Below, piece after piece: positions 33,101 through 42,908 of a stretch of DNA of 64,000 nt. Position 1 is the first letter of the stretch, and each line of letters begins with the position of its first letter. Source of the stretch: Phytophthora sp. 'mugwort'. Taxonomy: Eukaryota; Oomycota; Peronosporomycetes; Peronosporales; Peronosporaceae. The position numbers and the translations under genes were made by a program. The notes under the pieces are model-generated. The model searched no databases. It saw nothing but the letters and a program-made list of their open reading frames with translations, and was not told the origin of the DNA. Location: contig JAUCEF010000013.1 of NCBI GenBank assembly GCA_033558025.1, forward strand, positions 3,589,001 to 3,653,000. Direction: 5' to 3'.

Positions 33101-33514
33101 CACTTTGCAGTGCAGAATTATCGGAAGGTGAGTTATCGCGGGAAGAAGCTTTAGACTTAAGCGACGGGGAAATATTTGGCGAATCCAAGAGAAAATACAC
33201 CAGGCACATGAACAAAACGTTAAATGTGATGGAAATCAAGGACGAGGGCAGTTTACACAGCTCCGTCGAATCCGGAGAGCTCCCAGAGCTCCCAGCACTG
33301 GTAAGTGTTTCAAACGTGTATTCATTGCCTCCGTAAACTGTTGCCTCACGCTCTCTTAAACTTTGTGCTTCCTTGAACCTTTTCCGCGATATAGATGAAA
33401 ACTCATGCAAACTTTCGCCGTCAACTGGTTATTCAATCATCCTCTTCATCAGTTGAATCAGGCGAGCTCGAAGATGGCGTCAGCCCCGACATATCAGGAG
33501 ACACAGCCAAGTGA
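30148..33514 (+). CDS. Large, mostly disordered protein with an EF-hand-like motif
   Basis: Two exons: 30148-33300 and 33395-33514, encoding 1090 residues. The intron has gtaagt and tag ends; without it the frame runs only to 33336. The start is the ATG of MENLDASYALL, which opens a basic coiled N-terminus. One EF-hand-like loop is visible near residue 395 (DLDTDKDSHVNRIE: D-x-D-x-D-x-x-x-x-x-x-E), followed by a half-site. The C-terminal 150 residues are Ser/Glu-rich. The motif SVESGEL occurs twice, once in each exon (SSVESGELPELP and SSVESGELEDGV). The composition suggests a cytoskeletal or centrosomal calcium-linked scaffold, but no family is recognised. It converges on the gene at 33555 with only 40 bases between the stops. 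Confidence 0.75.
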
Positions 33515-33554
33515 ACACTACTAGTGAACGCTACTCTGGAATAGTAGGCAGAGT

Positions 33555-34426
33555 TTACAGAGCAAAATCTTCGTCACTGCTCATATTACTCCCCCCTTCC
33601 TCAACTTCGTCCAAGTCCTCCAGATCAAGCAGCTCGGGAATACCATCATCAGGTGCTCCAGAGCTGTCGTCCCCGCCGAGAATATTTCCCATTCCTTTCG
33701 CGGGTTTCTTCGCGGTCGGAGGTGGTTTCTCCTCTGCTTCCTTAGGTGCCCCAGGCACAATCAACTCTCGTGCGTTTTTCACCTTTTTCGCGCCTTTCGT
33801 AGTGGTATTTTGTCGCTCTTGACGAGCAGCCGGCCGCTTGGACGGTGTCGTCACGCTCCCCTTCAACTTGCGCCCGTGTGCACTCTGCTCGGGTTCTATA
33901 TCACTTCTAGGCACTGCCCCCCCTTGGTCTTTTACTGGTGGAGCTTCTGGGGCAAATTCGGGGTTCGAAAGTCTGACGTCCTTAACACGATTAGGACCTC
34001 TTCTTTGGTGGGACTGGCGACGACGTTGGCGCTTGGCTTCTTCATTCTCCATGTGCTGCTCCCACTCAAGCTCAAAACCGTATTTTTGCTGGAGTTCATC
34101 TTGCGCATCGTTTAAATGAACCTTCAAGAGCAACCACGATGAGGAAGTGTCCGAACGACCGCATTCTCTTAAATCGACTATCATACAAGGAGTCTACTGT
34201 ACCTTCCCGTCCCTTATCGAATGAACAATAGCTTCTACTGCCTCAGCACGCGCCTCCAAGGGATCCTTTTGTCGGGAAACATCAACAACTTTCATTCTCT
34301 GAAAAGAGTCCGGCCATCAAGGGATTTCAGTAGATAATCTTTACAAACCTCTGGAAGCTGGATATGCGCAGCCTCGCACTTGGCAACAAGCTCAGCAAGC
34401 GAGCGTTGTGCCTGTCGGAGATTCAT
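33555..34426 (-). CDS. Small nuclear-type protein, tandem relative of the next gene
   Basis: Three exons: 34349-34426, 34203-34298 and 33555-34121, encoding 246 residues from MNLRQAQRSLAELV. All phases are zero. An upstream extension is open to 34495 but has no ATG. Exon 1 is a helix ending LVAKCEAAHIQLPE. Exon 2 gives a second helical stretch (DPLEARAEAVEAIVHSIRD). Exon 3 starts HLNDAQDELQQKYGFELEWE and becomes basic and Pro-rich, ending in an acidic Asp/Glu/Leu tail (IPELLDLEDLDEVEEG). The exon 1 end matches exon 2 of the neighbouring gene in sequence and intron position. Function unknown. Confidence 0.7.
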
Positions 34427-34691
34427 CTTCTTCAAGCTCTGTTTAGCCTGTGCTGCAGACAGAAAGCTTGGGTTATCAGTTGGTGCTGAAGACAAATAGG
34501 ATTGTCAGTTGGACGAATGGCTCCACGCAACACAGGGACGAGGTCAGCTTTCTTAGATGTTGCTCCTCAACTGTCGTGAAATGCGACGAAATGTTATTGC
34601 AATAATAATAACTTGCAGTGTGTCACTAACTACTTGTTCTCCCTACGGATAGTCGCAATATTCAAAACTCCAAAAATAATAAAACTTTCCC

Positions 34692-35636
34692 TCACTCCGA
34701 CACAGGTAGTGCCTCGTTGTCCCCGTCGTACTCACTTAGAGCAGCTGCAAGCCCTTCGTTCAGTAGCTGATCCACTTTTGTAGCAACCACGGGACCGACA
34801 CGGTCTAGTTTCTTCGCTTGCGCTCCCGAAGTGATGACAGTCTGGCTGTCACGGATCTCCTTGGCAGCTCGGAACCGTGCAAGACCTCGCTGGGTGTACC
34901 CGTGGGTCACCTCGTACTCGCCCAATTGCACCAGTTGATCCACAAGCGGTTGATTCTCATTGCACACAGCAGGCGCAGCTTCGACTTGCTCTTGGATCCG
35001 GCTCTTCTTCGGATACTTCGTCTTCTTCTTACTACTCGCCAGTGGACTCATAACGTTGGCGACTCCGGCCTGTCCACCAGGGCTTTCGTCGCTCTCACTT
35101 GCGTTGTCGAGAACCATCTTGCGTCGGCTGCGCTTGGGCATGTCTTGCATGAGTGTGCGCTTCTGGCGGTGCACCACACGAGGCGAAGCAGTCGTTGTGG
35201 TTTCTGTCTCCATCTCTTCCGCACCTTTGTTAAACGTTCTTTTGAGCTGGTCGAAAGCCTTCGGGATTTGCACATAACCCAGTGCGTGGTGCTTGGTGTC
35301 TCGCAGAGCCGCGATCGTCTCACGCAGCGCCTGCCACGGGTTCTGCAACCAAATTTGGTTAGTCGCACGCGAATGAATAGCATAGTTTACGGTAAGTCTA
35401 CCGACTTCGGGCATCTGCACGCCCTGCTCTTCGCACTTCATCAACAAGTCCGAGATCGCCGCCTCTGCCTTCATATTTGCCGAATATATTCTGTTGATGT
35501 TGAGAGAGAATTCCAACTGCAAAGAAGAAGGAGAACAGCTCAATGCATGGTCGCACACCAACACGCTCCACTTCAACTTGACTGTGTGGTTCACGTAACG
35601 CATAAACCGGTACTTATTACCGTCAAATACCGTCAT
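34692..35636 (-). CDS. Protein with C-terminal helix-hairpin-helix (Pol beta N-terminal-like) domain
   Basis: Proposed exons 35559-35636, 35406-35516 and 34692-35342, encoding 279 residues; the 63-base intron at 35343-35405 is also open in frame, so it could be coding. The N-terminal part (NMKAEAAISDLLMKCEEQGV then QMPE) parallels the neighbour gene. Residues about 205-265 (PLVDQLVQLGEYEVTHGYTQ, RFRAAKEIRDS, SGAQAKKLDRVGPVVATKVD) match the 8-kDa helix-hairpin-helix domain of DNA polymerase beta, including the K-L-x-x-V-G-P hairpin. Such domains bind DNA ends or gapped DNA. No polymerase domain follows. The middle is basic (SKKKTKYPKKSR). A chromatin or repair role is inferred. Confidence 0.7.
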   Translation of the reverse strand: MTVFDGNKYRFMRYVNHTVKLKWSVLVCDHALSCSPSSLQLEFSLNINRIYSANMKAEAAISDLLMKCEEQGVQMPEVGRLTVNYAIHSRATNQIWLQNPWQALRETIAALRDTKHHALGYVQIPKAFDQLKRTFNKGAEEMETETTTTASPRVVHRQKRTLMQDMPKRSRRKMVLDNASESDESPGGQAGVANVMSPLASSKKKTKYPKKSRIQEQVEAAPAVCNENQPLVDQLVQLGEYEVTHGYTQRGLARFRAAKEIRDSQTVITSGAQAKKLDRVGPVVATKVDQLLNEGLAAALSEYDGDNEALPVSE

Positions 35637-35774
35637 TCGAATGTTTGAATTTGAAAAAGAAAGGGGTACCTTTTGACGGCTGTCATTCCTAAGCATTTCT
35701 TCACGTTCTACGGAGAGGACTCCGGATCCGTCATTTCCTCTCTCTCTCACCTCTTATTCCACTGCTGCTTAGTG
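35637..35774. promoter_or_regulatory. Bidirectional promoter
   Basis: 138 bases separate the two divergent ATGs. gctgtcattcctaagcattt at 35679-35698 resembles the oomycete initiator (TCATTYY followed by A/T-rich sequence) for the plus-strand gene. No TATA box seen. Confidence 0.45.
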
Positions 35775-36605
35775 ATGCAGGACGGCGGGCACTTTATGAT
35801 GTCCCCTATGGACTCTGCGGGCGAGGATCGTCTGGCACGGGCGCGCGCGTGCATCCGCAAGACGTTCGGACCAGGCGGTAGCGGACGCCGCTCCAAACGC
35901 GCGCTGGATATGCCGGATGACCCGCCCCTGCCCGCTAAGACGCCGCGCACGAAGCTGCGCCAGCGCATCGCCAAGGCCTCGCAGCTCAATACAGAGGATC
36001 TCTTCATTCAGCAATTCGGCAGTCGTGAGGAGTTGATGAACGAGGAATTCGATCTCGCTCGGCCGGCCGGATACCCCGTCCCCAAGGCCTCGCGACAGTA
36101 CACAGCAGGCAACGCAGCTACCGCCGCGACCCGGGCAGCACAGCGACAACAGCCGATGGGGGGCCTTACCAGCTACTTTTCCTTCGTGTCTTCGACATCT
36201 TCATCAGCCTTCACCAGCTCGCTGCCTGCACCGTCGACAACGAACGTCAGCCAACTGACACGACCCACGCGCATCCGAACACCACGCAAGGCGGCCATCA
36301 AGAGAGGACGAGCAGGAGAGAGTAGCGCCGAGAAGGCGCTTGTCCTGAGAAAGCCTCGGCTTGGCGGCACCAGTGCCAGAAGCATCGACTACTCCAGTGC
36401 AGGCGTCTCAACATTCGGATCTCAACCTGCAGCAGCTCCATCATCGTCCTTCGAAGCCCGCAAATCGTTTGCGTTTGTCACTAACCGTAATAGCAGCCTG
36501 CAGCAGCCTAGCTCGTCGACCAGATTCTTCGCGTCTCCGAGCAAGTTCCAATTCTCGTCGAATGCCACGAGGCTGTTCTCCCAGCGGCAGGCGCCGCTGC
36601 GGTAA
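35775..36605 (+). CDS. Basic disordered protein, unknown function
   Basis: 276 residues from the ATG at 35775; the frame is open upstream into the shared promoter. The N-terminal half has a short conserved-looking block (DRLARARACIRKTFGPG; KLRQRIAKASQLNTEDLF). The C-terminal half is Ser/Thr/Pro/Arg-rich with repeated Phe-containing patches (SSTRFFASPSKFQFSSNATR), like a nuclear or nucleoporin-type disordered protein. It converges with the nucleoporin gene. No domain is recognised, but codon pattern, length and context support a gene. Confidence 0.65.
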   Translation: MQDGGHFMMSPMDSAGEDRLARARACIRKTFGPGGSGRRSKRALDMPDDPPLPAKTPRTKLRQRIAKASQLNTEDLFIQQFGSREELMNEEFDLARPAGYPVPKASRQYTAGNAATAATRAAQRQQPMGGLTSYFSFVSSTSSSAFTSSLPAPSTTNVSQLTRPTRIRTPRKAAIKRGRAGESSAEKALVLRKPRLGGTSARSIDYSSAGVSTFGSQPAAAPSSSFEARKSFAFVTNRNSSLQQPSSSTRFFASPSKFQFSSNATRLFSQRQAPLR

Positions 36606-36877
36606 TTTAACGACGGCATTTGTCATCTACCGAGACGGCAGATAAGTGATAACGCAAAGGCAAAAAGCGCGCAAGAATATACTTGATCGTTAGTAGGTGT
36701 AGTAGCAAGTAGGAAGGCCAGCGAGATGAGACAGACTGATAATGTAGTTGTAGCCCAAAGAAGAAAAACATTCATAACTGAATTGCATGTAGTACAATAC
36801 AAGATGCAGTCACAATTGTGCTCGTTTTCGTACCATTTAATCAATGCTGTCAAAGTGCTTGCGGCGTCTGCTTAAGT

Positions 36878-39613
36878 CTAATAGATCATGGCCTCCATGC
36901 GGTTCAGCCGCTCGTTCGTGCCCGATGGTAAACGGAACTTGATCATGCCTGCAAATGTGACGAGGAGTTCGGCCTTTTCGCGCAGAACAGCGACGCCGGC
37001 ACGCCGGACGTCGCCTGAGACCTGAGTCTTTAAGCGGTCTGCGTCGCGAACAAGACACTCCATGTATCCGAGCAGCAAAATGTGGAAGTTCTGTCGGACG
37101 CTCTCGTCGAAGGCGAGGAAACGATCGACACAGAGCGACAGGTTACTCGAGTTCTGCGTTGGCACAACCTCCAGTTCATCAACAAACCCGATGGCATCCT
37201 CGTACTGCTCCTTCTCGAATATTTCGAGGAAGATGCTGATGTTCAGGAGTGTCTGGAAAGCAATCGCAGCCGTGCGCGCGTGCCGGTTAGCAATCGTCTG
37301 AACCCACGGGAAGCGCATCCATTTCTCGGCAAACTCCTTGGCCTCACGGAACCATTCTTCACGCTCTGGCCGCGTGGCCGACAAAGTCGAACTGAGCTGT
37401 GAGTTGAGTAGCGCAATTGCACCCTCTATGTCGCCAGCGCTCTTCAACAATGCAAACGCATCATGTGGGCGGCCACGAGCCTCTGCCTTGCGCGCAGCCG
37501 AAAGGATCAGCTCCTTGACCTCATCTTCAGGCTCGTCTTTAAGCAGATGGTCGTATAACCCGCGAGTGCGCGAGCCGTCTGTGTTGTTTGTGAATCCCGC
37601 GAGCACATCGAACTTGCGAGTGTCAAGCAGCAGCTCAGCGAGCAACTCCTTCTTGGCTGCCAAATCCGGAATGCAGGCCGCGTAGTCTGCAGCCTCCGCG
37701 GCGTTGGCACGCTGGAAACCATGAATGTATTGGCGGACAAGACGTAGCAAATCGATTGTTGTCTCATCTTCCTCTCCCATTGAGAACGATGTGCACTCCA
37801 ACAAACCATAGTGATTCAGTGTAATCGCGAAGTGAACCGCTTCCAGCAGGAATCCCTTGGACGCCAGATATTTAATTGCCTTCTCGAACTCCTGCGTGAT
37901 GAGCAGAATCTCAAAGTACAGGAATGCTGAAAAGTTACCTCCACCATGTTGCGCTCCACCTTCAAAGTGCGCTGGGCCAAACTTCTGCATAACTTGGGAC
38001 AGTTTGGTGATCGTGTAAGTGCTATCGGGAGCAGAGCTAGTAACTGCAACACGTTGGATGAAGCACAGGCGTTGCCATAGGTAGTCCTCCACAGTTGTCG
38101 AGATGCGCGGTTCACTGGCGTTGACGTTACCAAAGCACAGCAGGTTCACCACACAGCGTTCAAACGGGTTCACTACAGAGACAGCATCGATAGAGGAGCT
38201 CACCAAGCGATGGTAGCGGTCCACTAACCGCTCAAACTCGGCCGGAAATTGCTTGGAAAAAGCATTCAGCGGATTAGCGCTGCGATCCGCGTACAAGCTC
38301 TTCTGGTGTGCACGGTATTTCAAAGCACATTGCACATCACTGTCAATGGTGGAATCATCACCCACATTCAACAAGTTGGTCACGAGATGAACAGCTTCCT
38401 GGTCCCCACCGCAGCGAAGGCAGTAGTAGATAATGGCCCAGATATTGTCGACATCCGTGCTGCTGCCACTACCGTTCGCAGTATAGCGTGAGCTATGCAG
38501 GTGTTTTACAAACGCACGAATCGTAGACACCAAGTCCGGAATTCCACCAGTAGCAAGGCTGTTCTTCTGCACAGTTTCCTGAATGAAAGCACGGAATTGC
38601 TTCTCAAGGAACACGCGGGCTCCGAATGCAAAACGGTGCTGGAGCAGCGTGCGCTGCGTCTCGTCGCTTCCTTCCCGGACGGATTGAAATTCACGCTCCG
38701 CAAGCTTCGGCGCGTTGGGCTTGGTAGCATCTCCACCTGCCAGAACATCGTTCACGAGCTGCCAGCACTTGAGCACAGCTTCCCACTTAGATCCAGTCAC
38801 CGAAACCGACACGTTCGACGAGCACACACGCTGGAAGTGGCGTGCAAGTTCAAACTGGCTGCGTGTATTGGGCACGCGACTGCTATTGAGCTCTTTGATG
38901 ACCGAGTAGTACTGTTTCATCTCCTCCGTCATGGCGTTCTCCACCTGCAACTGCGACATATGCAGCGATGGCGGTCCGAAGGCTGAGCTGCTGGTGGATT
39001 GGAAGCGCGGCTGGCAAGCGAAGGACGCCCCGCTGAGTCCCAGACCAGACGCGGGCTCGAGCGCCTGGCGCTTTTCCCGAGCTATAGAAGAGAAGATGCT
39101 ACCGGCGGCCTCGTCTGCTTCCAGCACACGCGGGTAGTTGCGGATGCCGAGCTGCTTGGCGCCACCCAGGTCCTCCAGTAGGCGCTGCTTGGCGTCCTCG
39201 AAGTCGTCTATCATGGCGCGGTTCATGCGGTCATGTGTGGCCTCCACGGTGCGGCGGTTAACATCCTCGATGGCCGTAAGCACAATCATCTCGTGGTGGT
39301 GGGCCAGATATCCCTCTAGGTCCGTCTCGCCTAATGGCGTATCAGGCTCGAATTCGGGCGCGATTTCGAACTTCTGCAGCTCCTTGCTCAGCTTCTCGGC
39401 GTCAATTCCCTTGGCCGCAAGCAGAAAGTTAGCCTTATCAGCGGCGGCCGGGCGCTTGCGACTGCCAGTAACGCTGGGGACCTGAACACGTGATGAGTCG
39501 TCCAGCTGCTCCAGTCGCTTCTCCAGCCGGGGGATGCCCAGATCCCCGAGGGTCGTCGTCAGCTTGAGTGAACTCTGGTACAGCGCACGGAAATCCACGT
39601 CGTTGGAAGCCAT
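36878..39613 (-). CDS. NUP93: Nucleoporin NUP93/NIC96 family
   Basis: An intronless gene of 911 residues starting MASNDVDFRALYQ. Residues 1-40 form a short coiled region (the NUP93 N-terminus contacts NUP62-complex members in other eukaryotes). The rest is the all-helical Nic96 domain with recognisable blocks: RSQFELARHFQRVCSS, NVDNIWAIIYYCLRCGGDQE-type (here DVDNIWAIIYYCLRCGG), AHFEGGAQHGG and FEKAIKYLASKGFLLEAVHF. The length agrees with the family (about 820-930). NUP93 is a linker scaffold of the nuclear pore inner ring. The symbol is by family similarity. Confidence 0.92.
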   Translation of the reverse strand: MASNDVDFRALYQSSLKLTTTLGDLGIPRLEKRLEQLDDSSRVQVPSVTGSRKRPAAADKANFLLAAKGIDAEKLSKELQKFEIAPEFEPDTPLGETDLEGYLAHHHEMIVLTAIEDVNRRTVEATHDRMNRAMIDDFEDAKQRLLEDLGGAKQLGIRNYPRVLEADEAAGSIFSSIAREKRQALEPASGLGLSGASFACQPRFQSTSSSAFGPPSLHMSQLQVENAMTEEMKQYYSVIKELNSSRVPNTRSQFELARHFQRVCSSNVSVSVTGSKWEAVLKCWQLVNDVLAGGDATKPNAPKLAEREFQSVREGSDETQRTLLQHRFAFGARVFLEKQFRAFIQETVQKNSLATGGIPDLVSTIRAFVKHLHSSRYTANGSGSSTDVDNIWAIIYYCLRCGGDQEAVHLVTNLLNVGDDSTIDSDVQCALKYRAHQKSLYADRSANPLNAFSKQFPAEFERLVDRYHRLVSSSIDAVSVVNPFERCVVNLLCFGNVNASEPRISTTVEDYLWQRLCFIQRVAVTSSAPDSTYTITKLSQVMQKFGPAHFEGGAQHGGGNFSAFLYFEILLITQEFEKAIKYLASKGFLLEAVHFAITLNHYGLLECTSFSMGEEDETTIDLLRLVRQYIHGFQRANAAEAADYAACIPDLAAKKELLAELLLDTRKFDVLAGFTNNTDGSRTRGLYDHLLKDEPEDEVKELILSAARKAEARGRPHDAFALLKSAGDIEGAIALLNSQLSSTLSATRPEREEWFREAKEFAEKWMRFPWVQTIANRHARTAAIAFQTLLNISIFLEIFEKEQYEDAIGFVDELEVVPTQNSSNLSLCVDRFLAFDESVRQNFHILLLGYMECLVRDADRLKTQVSGDVRRAGVAVLREKAELLVTFAGMIKFRLPSGTNERLNRMEAMIY

Positions 39614-40027
39614 GGCGAGCGGAGAGAGAGGGGGGACTGCAGGCGGGTCAAAGCTCCTAGTGCGCGCCCAAAGCAGTGGAGGACGCGGGATGCGATATGA
39701 TGGGTAGATTGGTTATGCTACCAAAGGTTATTGATGTGGTGCACCTAGCATTAAAGTTCACTAATCAGCATTTATTACAGTATGACTTTCCTATATTTTG
39801 TCTAATCTGAGAGAAAAAAGTACATGTTTCTACTGGCTCATACTTTTGTAATGTAGTTTGCCTGCACTGTACACTTCAGTTTATGCACGAAAGTCAGTTT
39901 AATAGGAAGCAGTAACCTCTACCAACCAGCCCCCCACCCCACCCCAGACTCCCGTTTGCCGACGAAGTGGTCGGCATTCTGACTTTCGCAGCCAAAAACG
40001 TAGGCCCAAAAGGCCACCGCTGTAATA
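39614..40027. other. Intergenic region upstream of NUP93
   Basis: Promoter side of NUP93 and the border between gene island and transposon-rich half. Base composition drops in GC after 39700. No gene or repeat recognised. Confidence 0.55.
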
Positions 40028-40246
40028 ATGTTTTTTCTCCTTGGCCTGAGGTGGAGTACCATTGTTCTCACCTATGCTTTTGACATACAGTTGAGTGTAA
40101 TGGCTACCCTGCTAGGTATTTCAGAGAGGAGTCTTACTAGATGGTACCAAAGATTTTTAATCACAGGCAACGTCGATAAGAAGGTTGCTGCCGAGAAGAA
40201 GTCAAGGTGGCCTAAAGAGGTTGCTCTTTTGTATCTGAATATGTGA
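40028..40246 (+). pseudogene. IS630/Tc1-like transposase, N-terminal helix-turn-helix fragment
   Basis: About 55 codons read as a transposase DNA-binding start: VMATLLGISERSLTRWYQRF is a homeodomain-like HTH, followed by a Lys-rich linker (KKVAAEKKSRWPKEV). It stops at 40244-40246. The expected continuation (second HTH and DDE domain) is not adjacent. A piece of the same protein type appears at 42678-42908 on the same strand. Confidence 0.6.
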
Positions 40247-41063
40247 AACCATGAAGAGCTCCCCGAGGCGATTTTAGCTAGCTTTCCTAAGGGAACCGGT
40301 CAATTAGGGGCCGGTCTGGTAGCAGCACTTGCCGACGGCGCTCCAAAGACTGTTGGCAACAAAACAGACAAACTATGACAGGTCTCAGTAGCCGTTGTTT
40401 CAGGTATCTTTCAAGCTTGAACAGGGTCCTGCACCAATGGTATTGTGCTTCGGATCCTCCATCCAAACCATATCGGTCTAAGTCGACCTGTATGAATTGG
40501 AGTCCGGAATTTGACTTGTATTCAGTGTGCTCGAAGCGACCTCGTCATTGAAGGGGCAGGACTTGTCATACAGAATATCGTGACGTTTGAAACATATAAG
40601 ATGGGTTATTGGTTTTCAAGGATGTAGCCACTTTTGAAAACGCTGGCATTCAGGCGCACACACACACGCACGGCCGCAGGTGAGCAGGATAGCCCCGGGG
40701 CGCCGGCTCTAGCAGATCGCCAAGACCTCCTGCGCCATCACAAGCGCCTCGTGCAGTTGCTCAAGCGTTTTGGCTCGCGGCTACCGCCTTCCCCTGCGTC
40801 CAAGTCGTCTCCAGTGAAGTGATAATACCCGGCAGGGCGGTGGCCATGCTGTCGGACTGGGTAGCGCTGGAAATGGCACCCCTGGCGCAGCTTTTGATGT
40901 CGGTTCGACCTCAAAAGGGGTGCAAAGGGCGGCTTGATGAGTCCAACCGGACGATAGCTCTATTCGTGGCAACGAGAGGCATGTCGACGCTGCTTTTATT
41001 AAGGTAAGCACTTTTATCAGTTTGAGCTTCTACGGGCTATCACTAACACTACCGCACTCCGTT
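40247..41063. other. Transposon-derived spacer, no gene
   Basis: Lies between the HTH fragment and the pogo-like transposase. It contains short unrelated frames on both strands and a cacacacacacgcac run near 40660. No domain readable. It may be non-coding ends of the flanking elements. Confidence 0.4.
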
Positions 41064-42448
41064 TTATACTAGTGCAGATTCGATGATATCACTTTCATCG
41101 GGAGCAGTCGATGGCGTTGACTTCGTTCTTTTGCGCTTGCTGCCACTGCTAACCTCCATTTCTTGCAGAACTTCGTGTGTCAGGAGGCGTCGCCCACAGA
41201 GATGCGCTTTCGTTTTTTGCTGGAGACCTTGCGCGCCGGTGCTGGCAGCTTTAGAATCTCGTCTTCGACGACAGATTTCGTTTGTAGCCATGTGGCTACC
41301 TGTACGTGTCGTGGCGCCCCGTTGCGCGTGAAAGTGTCCAGGTGTGCGCTCATCTTGACCAGCGATAACGGGAACAGTCCGCAAGCCTTGAGCCCTCGCT
41401 CGAGATAACGACAGACTTTAGAACATCTCCACGCCAAGCTTGTTACCTAGATTGCGTCGTATTTGCTGATGTTGTTGTAGCCATTGTCGTCTTCATCCAC
41501 AAGCTCGCTGATCGTGATGTGGATTTTGCACTTGAGAGTGGTGAACACTGCAACATCGAGTGGCCGCAGAAGGTGGGTACCGTTTACAGGTACGAAAACC
41601 AGCACGATGTTCAAATGCTCAGCAGCATCGACCACATTAGCCGAGTAGTGAGATGAGCATCCATCTAAGATTAACACAACCGGCCGAGGGATGGAGCTGG
41701 GCACCGACCTTGAAAAAAATGCAGCCATGCCTCGAACAGTTTCATGAAGCGCGATGGCGACGTGGTCACAGCGGCACCAGGGACATCGCAGCTCTCCAAT
41801 AACTCAGACGACACTGTCTTGCCCGGCAAGATGAAGGCAGGCGACCACAAAACCAGATGCGTTTCCGCACGCCACAACCGTTAGATGAAACTTTGCTGTT
41901 GGCTCCGTACTCCGAACGTTGCTAGATCCGCGCACAGCAACCACCTTATTGGTCTTGAGCTGCTTCTGGAAAGCAGTTTCGTCCATATTTAATAGGCGAG
42001 ATTGATCGAGTTTCAGCTCGATGAAGAGCTTAGCTAGAGTGTTGTTAAATCAGCTGACACAATGCAGTTGCGCTTCAAAGATAGCGAGTGAGCTGATCGC
42101 CCAGCGAGATCAGGAAAGCGCTTGTACCACCCCTCCCCAGTACTGTTGCCACAACATAGCAGAGCAACCTCCTGTGCTTTCCGAATGATCAGAACGACCG
42201 ACAGGACAGCCGACGAGCTGCCGGCCGACGGTCCCTTCGTTGAGATGCTGTTCCATCTCTTGGAGGAAAAATGACTTCGGGCCTGGTCGTGCAGCGGTCA
42301 GAGGCCTTCCTTCCTCTACAGATGCCAGCCACTTCCGGATTGCTCGCTCGTGAACACCGGAAGATTTGGCGACTGCGACGACGGAGGCTCTCGCCCGAAC
42401 TTGATCGATGATCGTTTGCTTCTTCTTCGTCGTGTAGATCTTGACCAT
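41064..42448 (-). pseudogene. Pogo/Tigger-like DDE_1 transposase
   Basis: Read from 42448 down: a Pipsqueak-type HTH (KQTIIDQVRARASVVAVAKS, VHERAIRKWLASVEEG). The DDE_1 core follows in several frames: MDETAFQKQLKTNK (first Asp), AKFHLTVVACGNASGF, VVLILDGCSSHYSANVVDAA (second Asp) and VFVPVNGTHLLRPLDVAVF (third Asp). The tail near 41064-41400 is basic (KKRKRISVG). At least four frameshifts or stops make it inactive. No terminal inverted repeats could be assigned by eye. Confidence 0.8.
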
Positions 42449-42677
42449 TATGCAGGTTTGGAAATAAAAAGCTTTTCGTGTGTTTTCGCCAGCGGTGAGC
42501 TGCCGTCAACCAGTTCGTCGCACTCCCGCCACTATTTTTCCCGCTAAAATGAAGTGCATACATTTGTATAGGTTTCGCACTTAAACCGGTTTCTACAAAT
42601 GAGAGACTGGAAAGCGGAAAGCAGCCTACTCATTGGCCAAAAGACTCTCGGCCTCGAATTGACTAAACGGCCTTTAA

Positions 42678-42908
42678 TTGACCGTTTCCCTTAGTTGTAT
42701 CTGCCTGTCGGACGCTACAATTTGTCGCGCCCTGCGCTTTCGCAAAGTGCTGACAAAACGAGCTCGCGAAAGCTTCCCACGCGAGCGACGAGCGTTTATG
42801 TCGCGACTGAGTCCATTTTACAGCGGGCCTGACCAACTTGTGTTTGTTGATGAAAGATCAGAAGACGGAAGGTATCGTACGCATTTCGATGTGAATCTTA
42901 ATATTTAA
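42678..42908 (+). pseudogene. IS630/Tc1-like transposase, mid fragment
   Basis: SDATICRALRF is the second HTH end, and FYSGPDQLVFVDERSEDGR is the start of the DDE_3 core with its first Asp (V-F-V-D-E). It is the same protein type and strand as the fragment at 40028-40246. Together they suggest one element split by later insertion or deletion. Confidence 0.65.

Noticed and set aside
34818..35648. 276-codon plus-strand frame
   Set aside because: Antisense to the HhH-domain gene, whose frame carries a recognisable fold; the plus frame has none.
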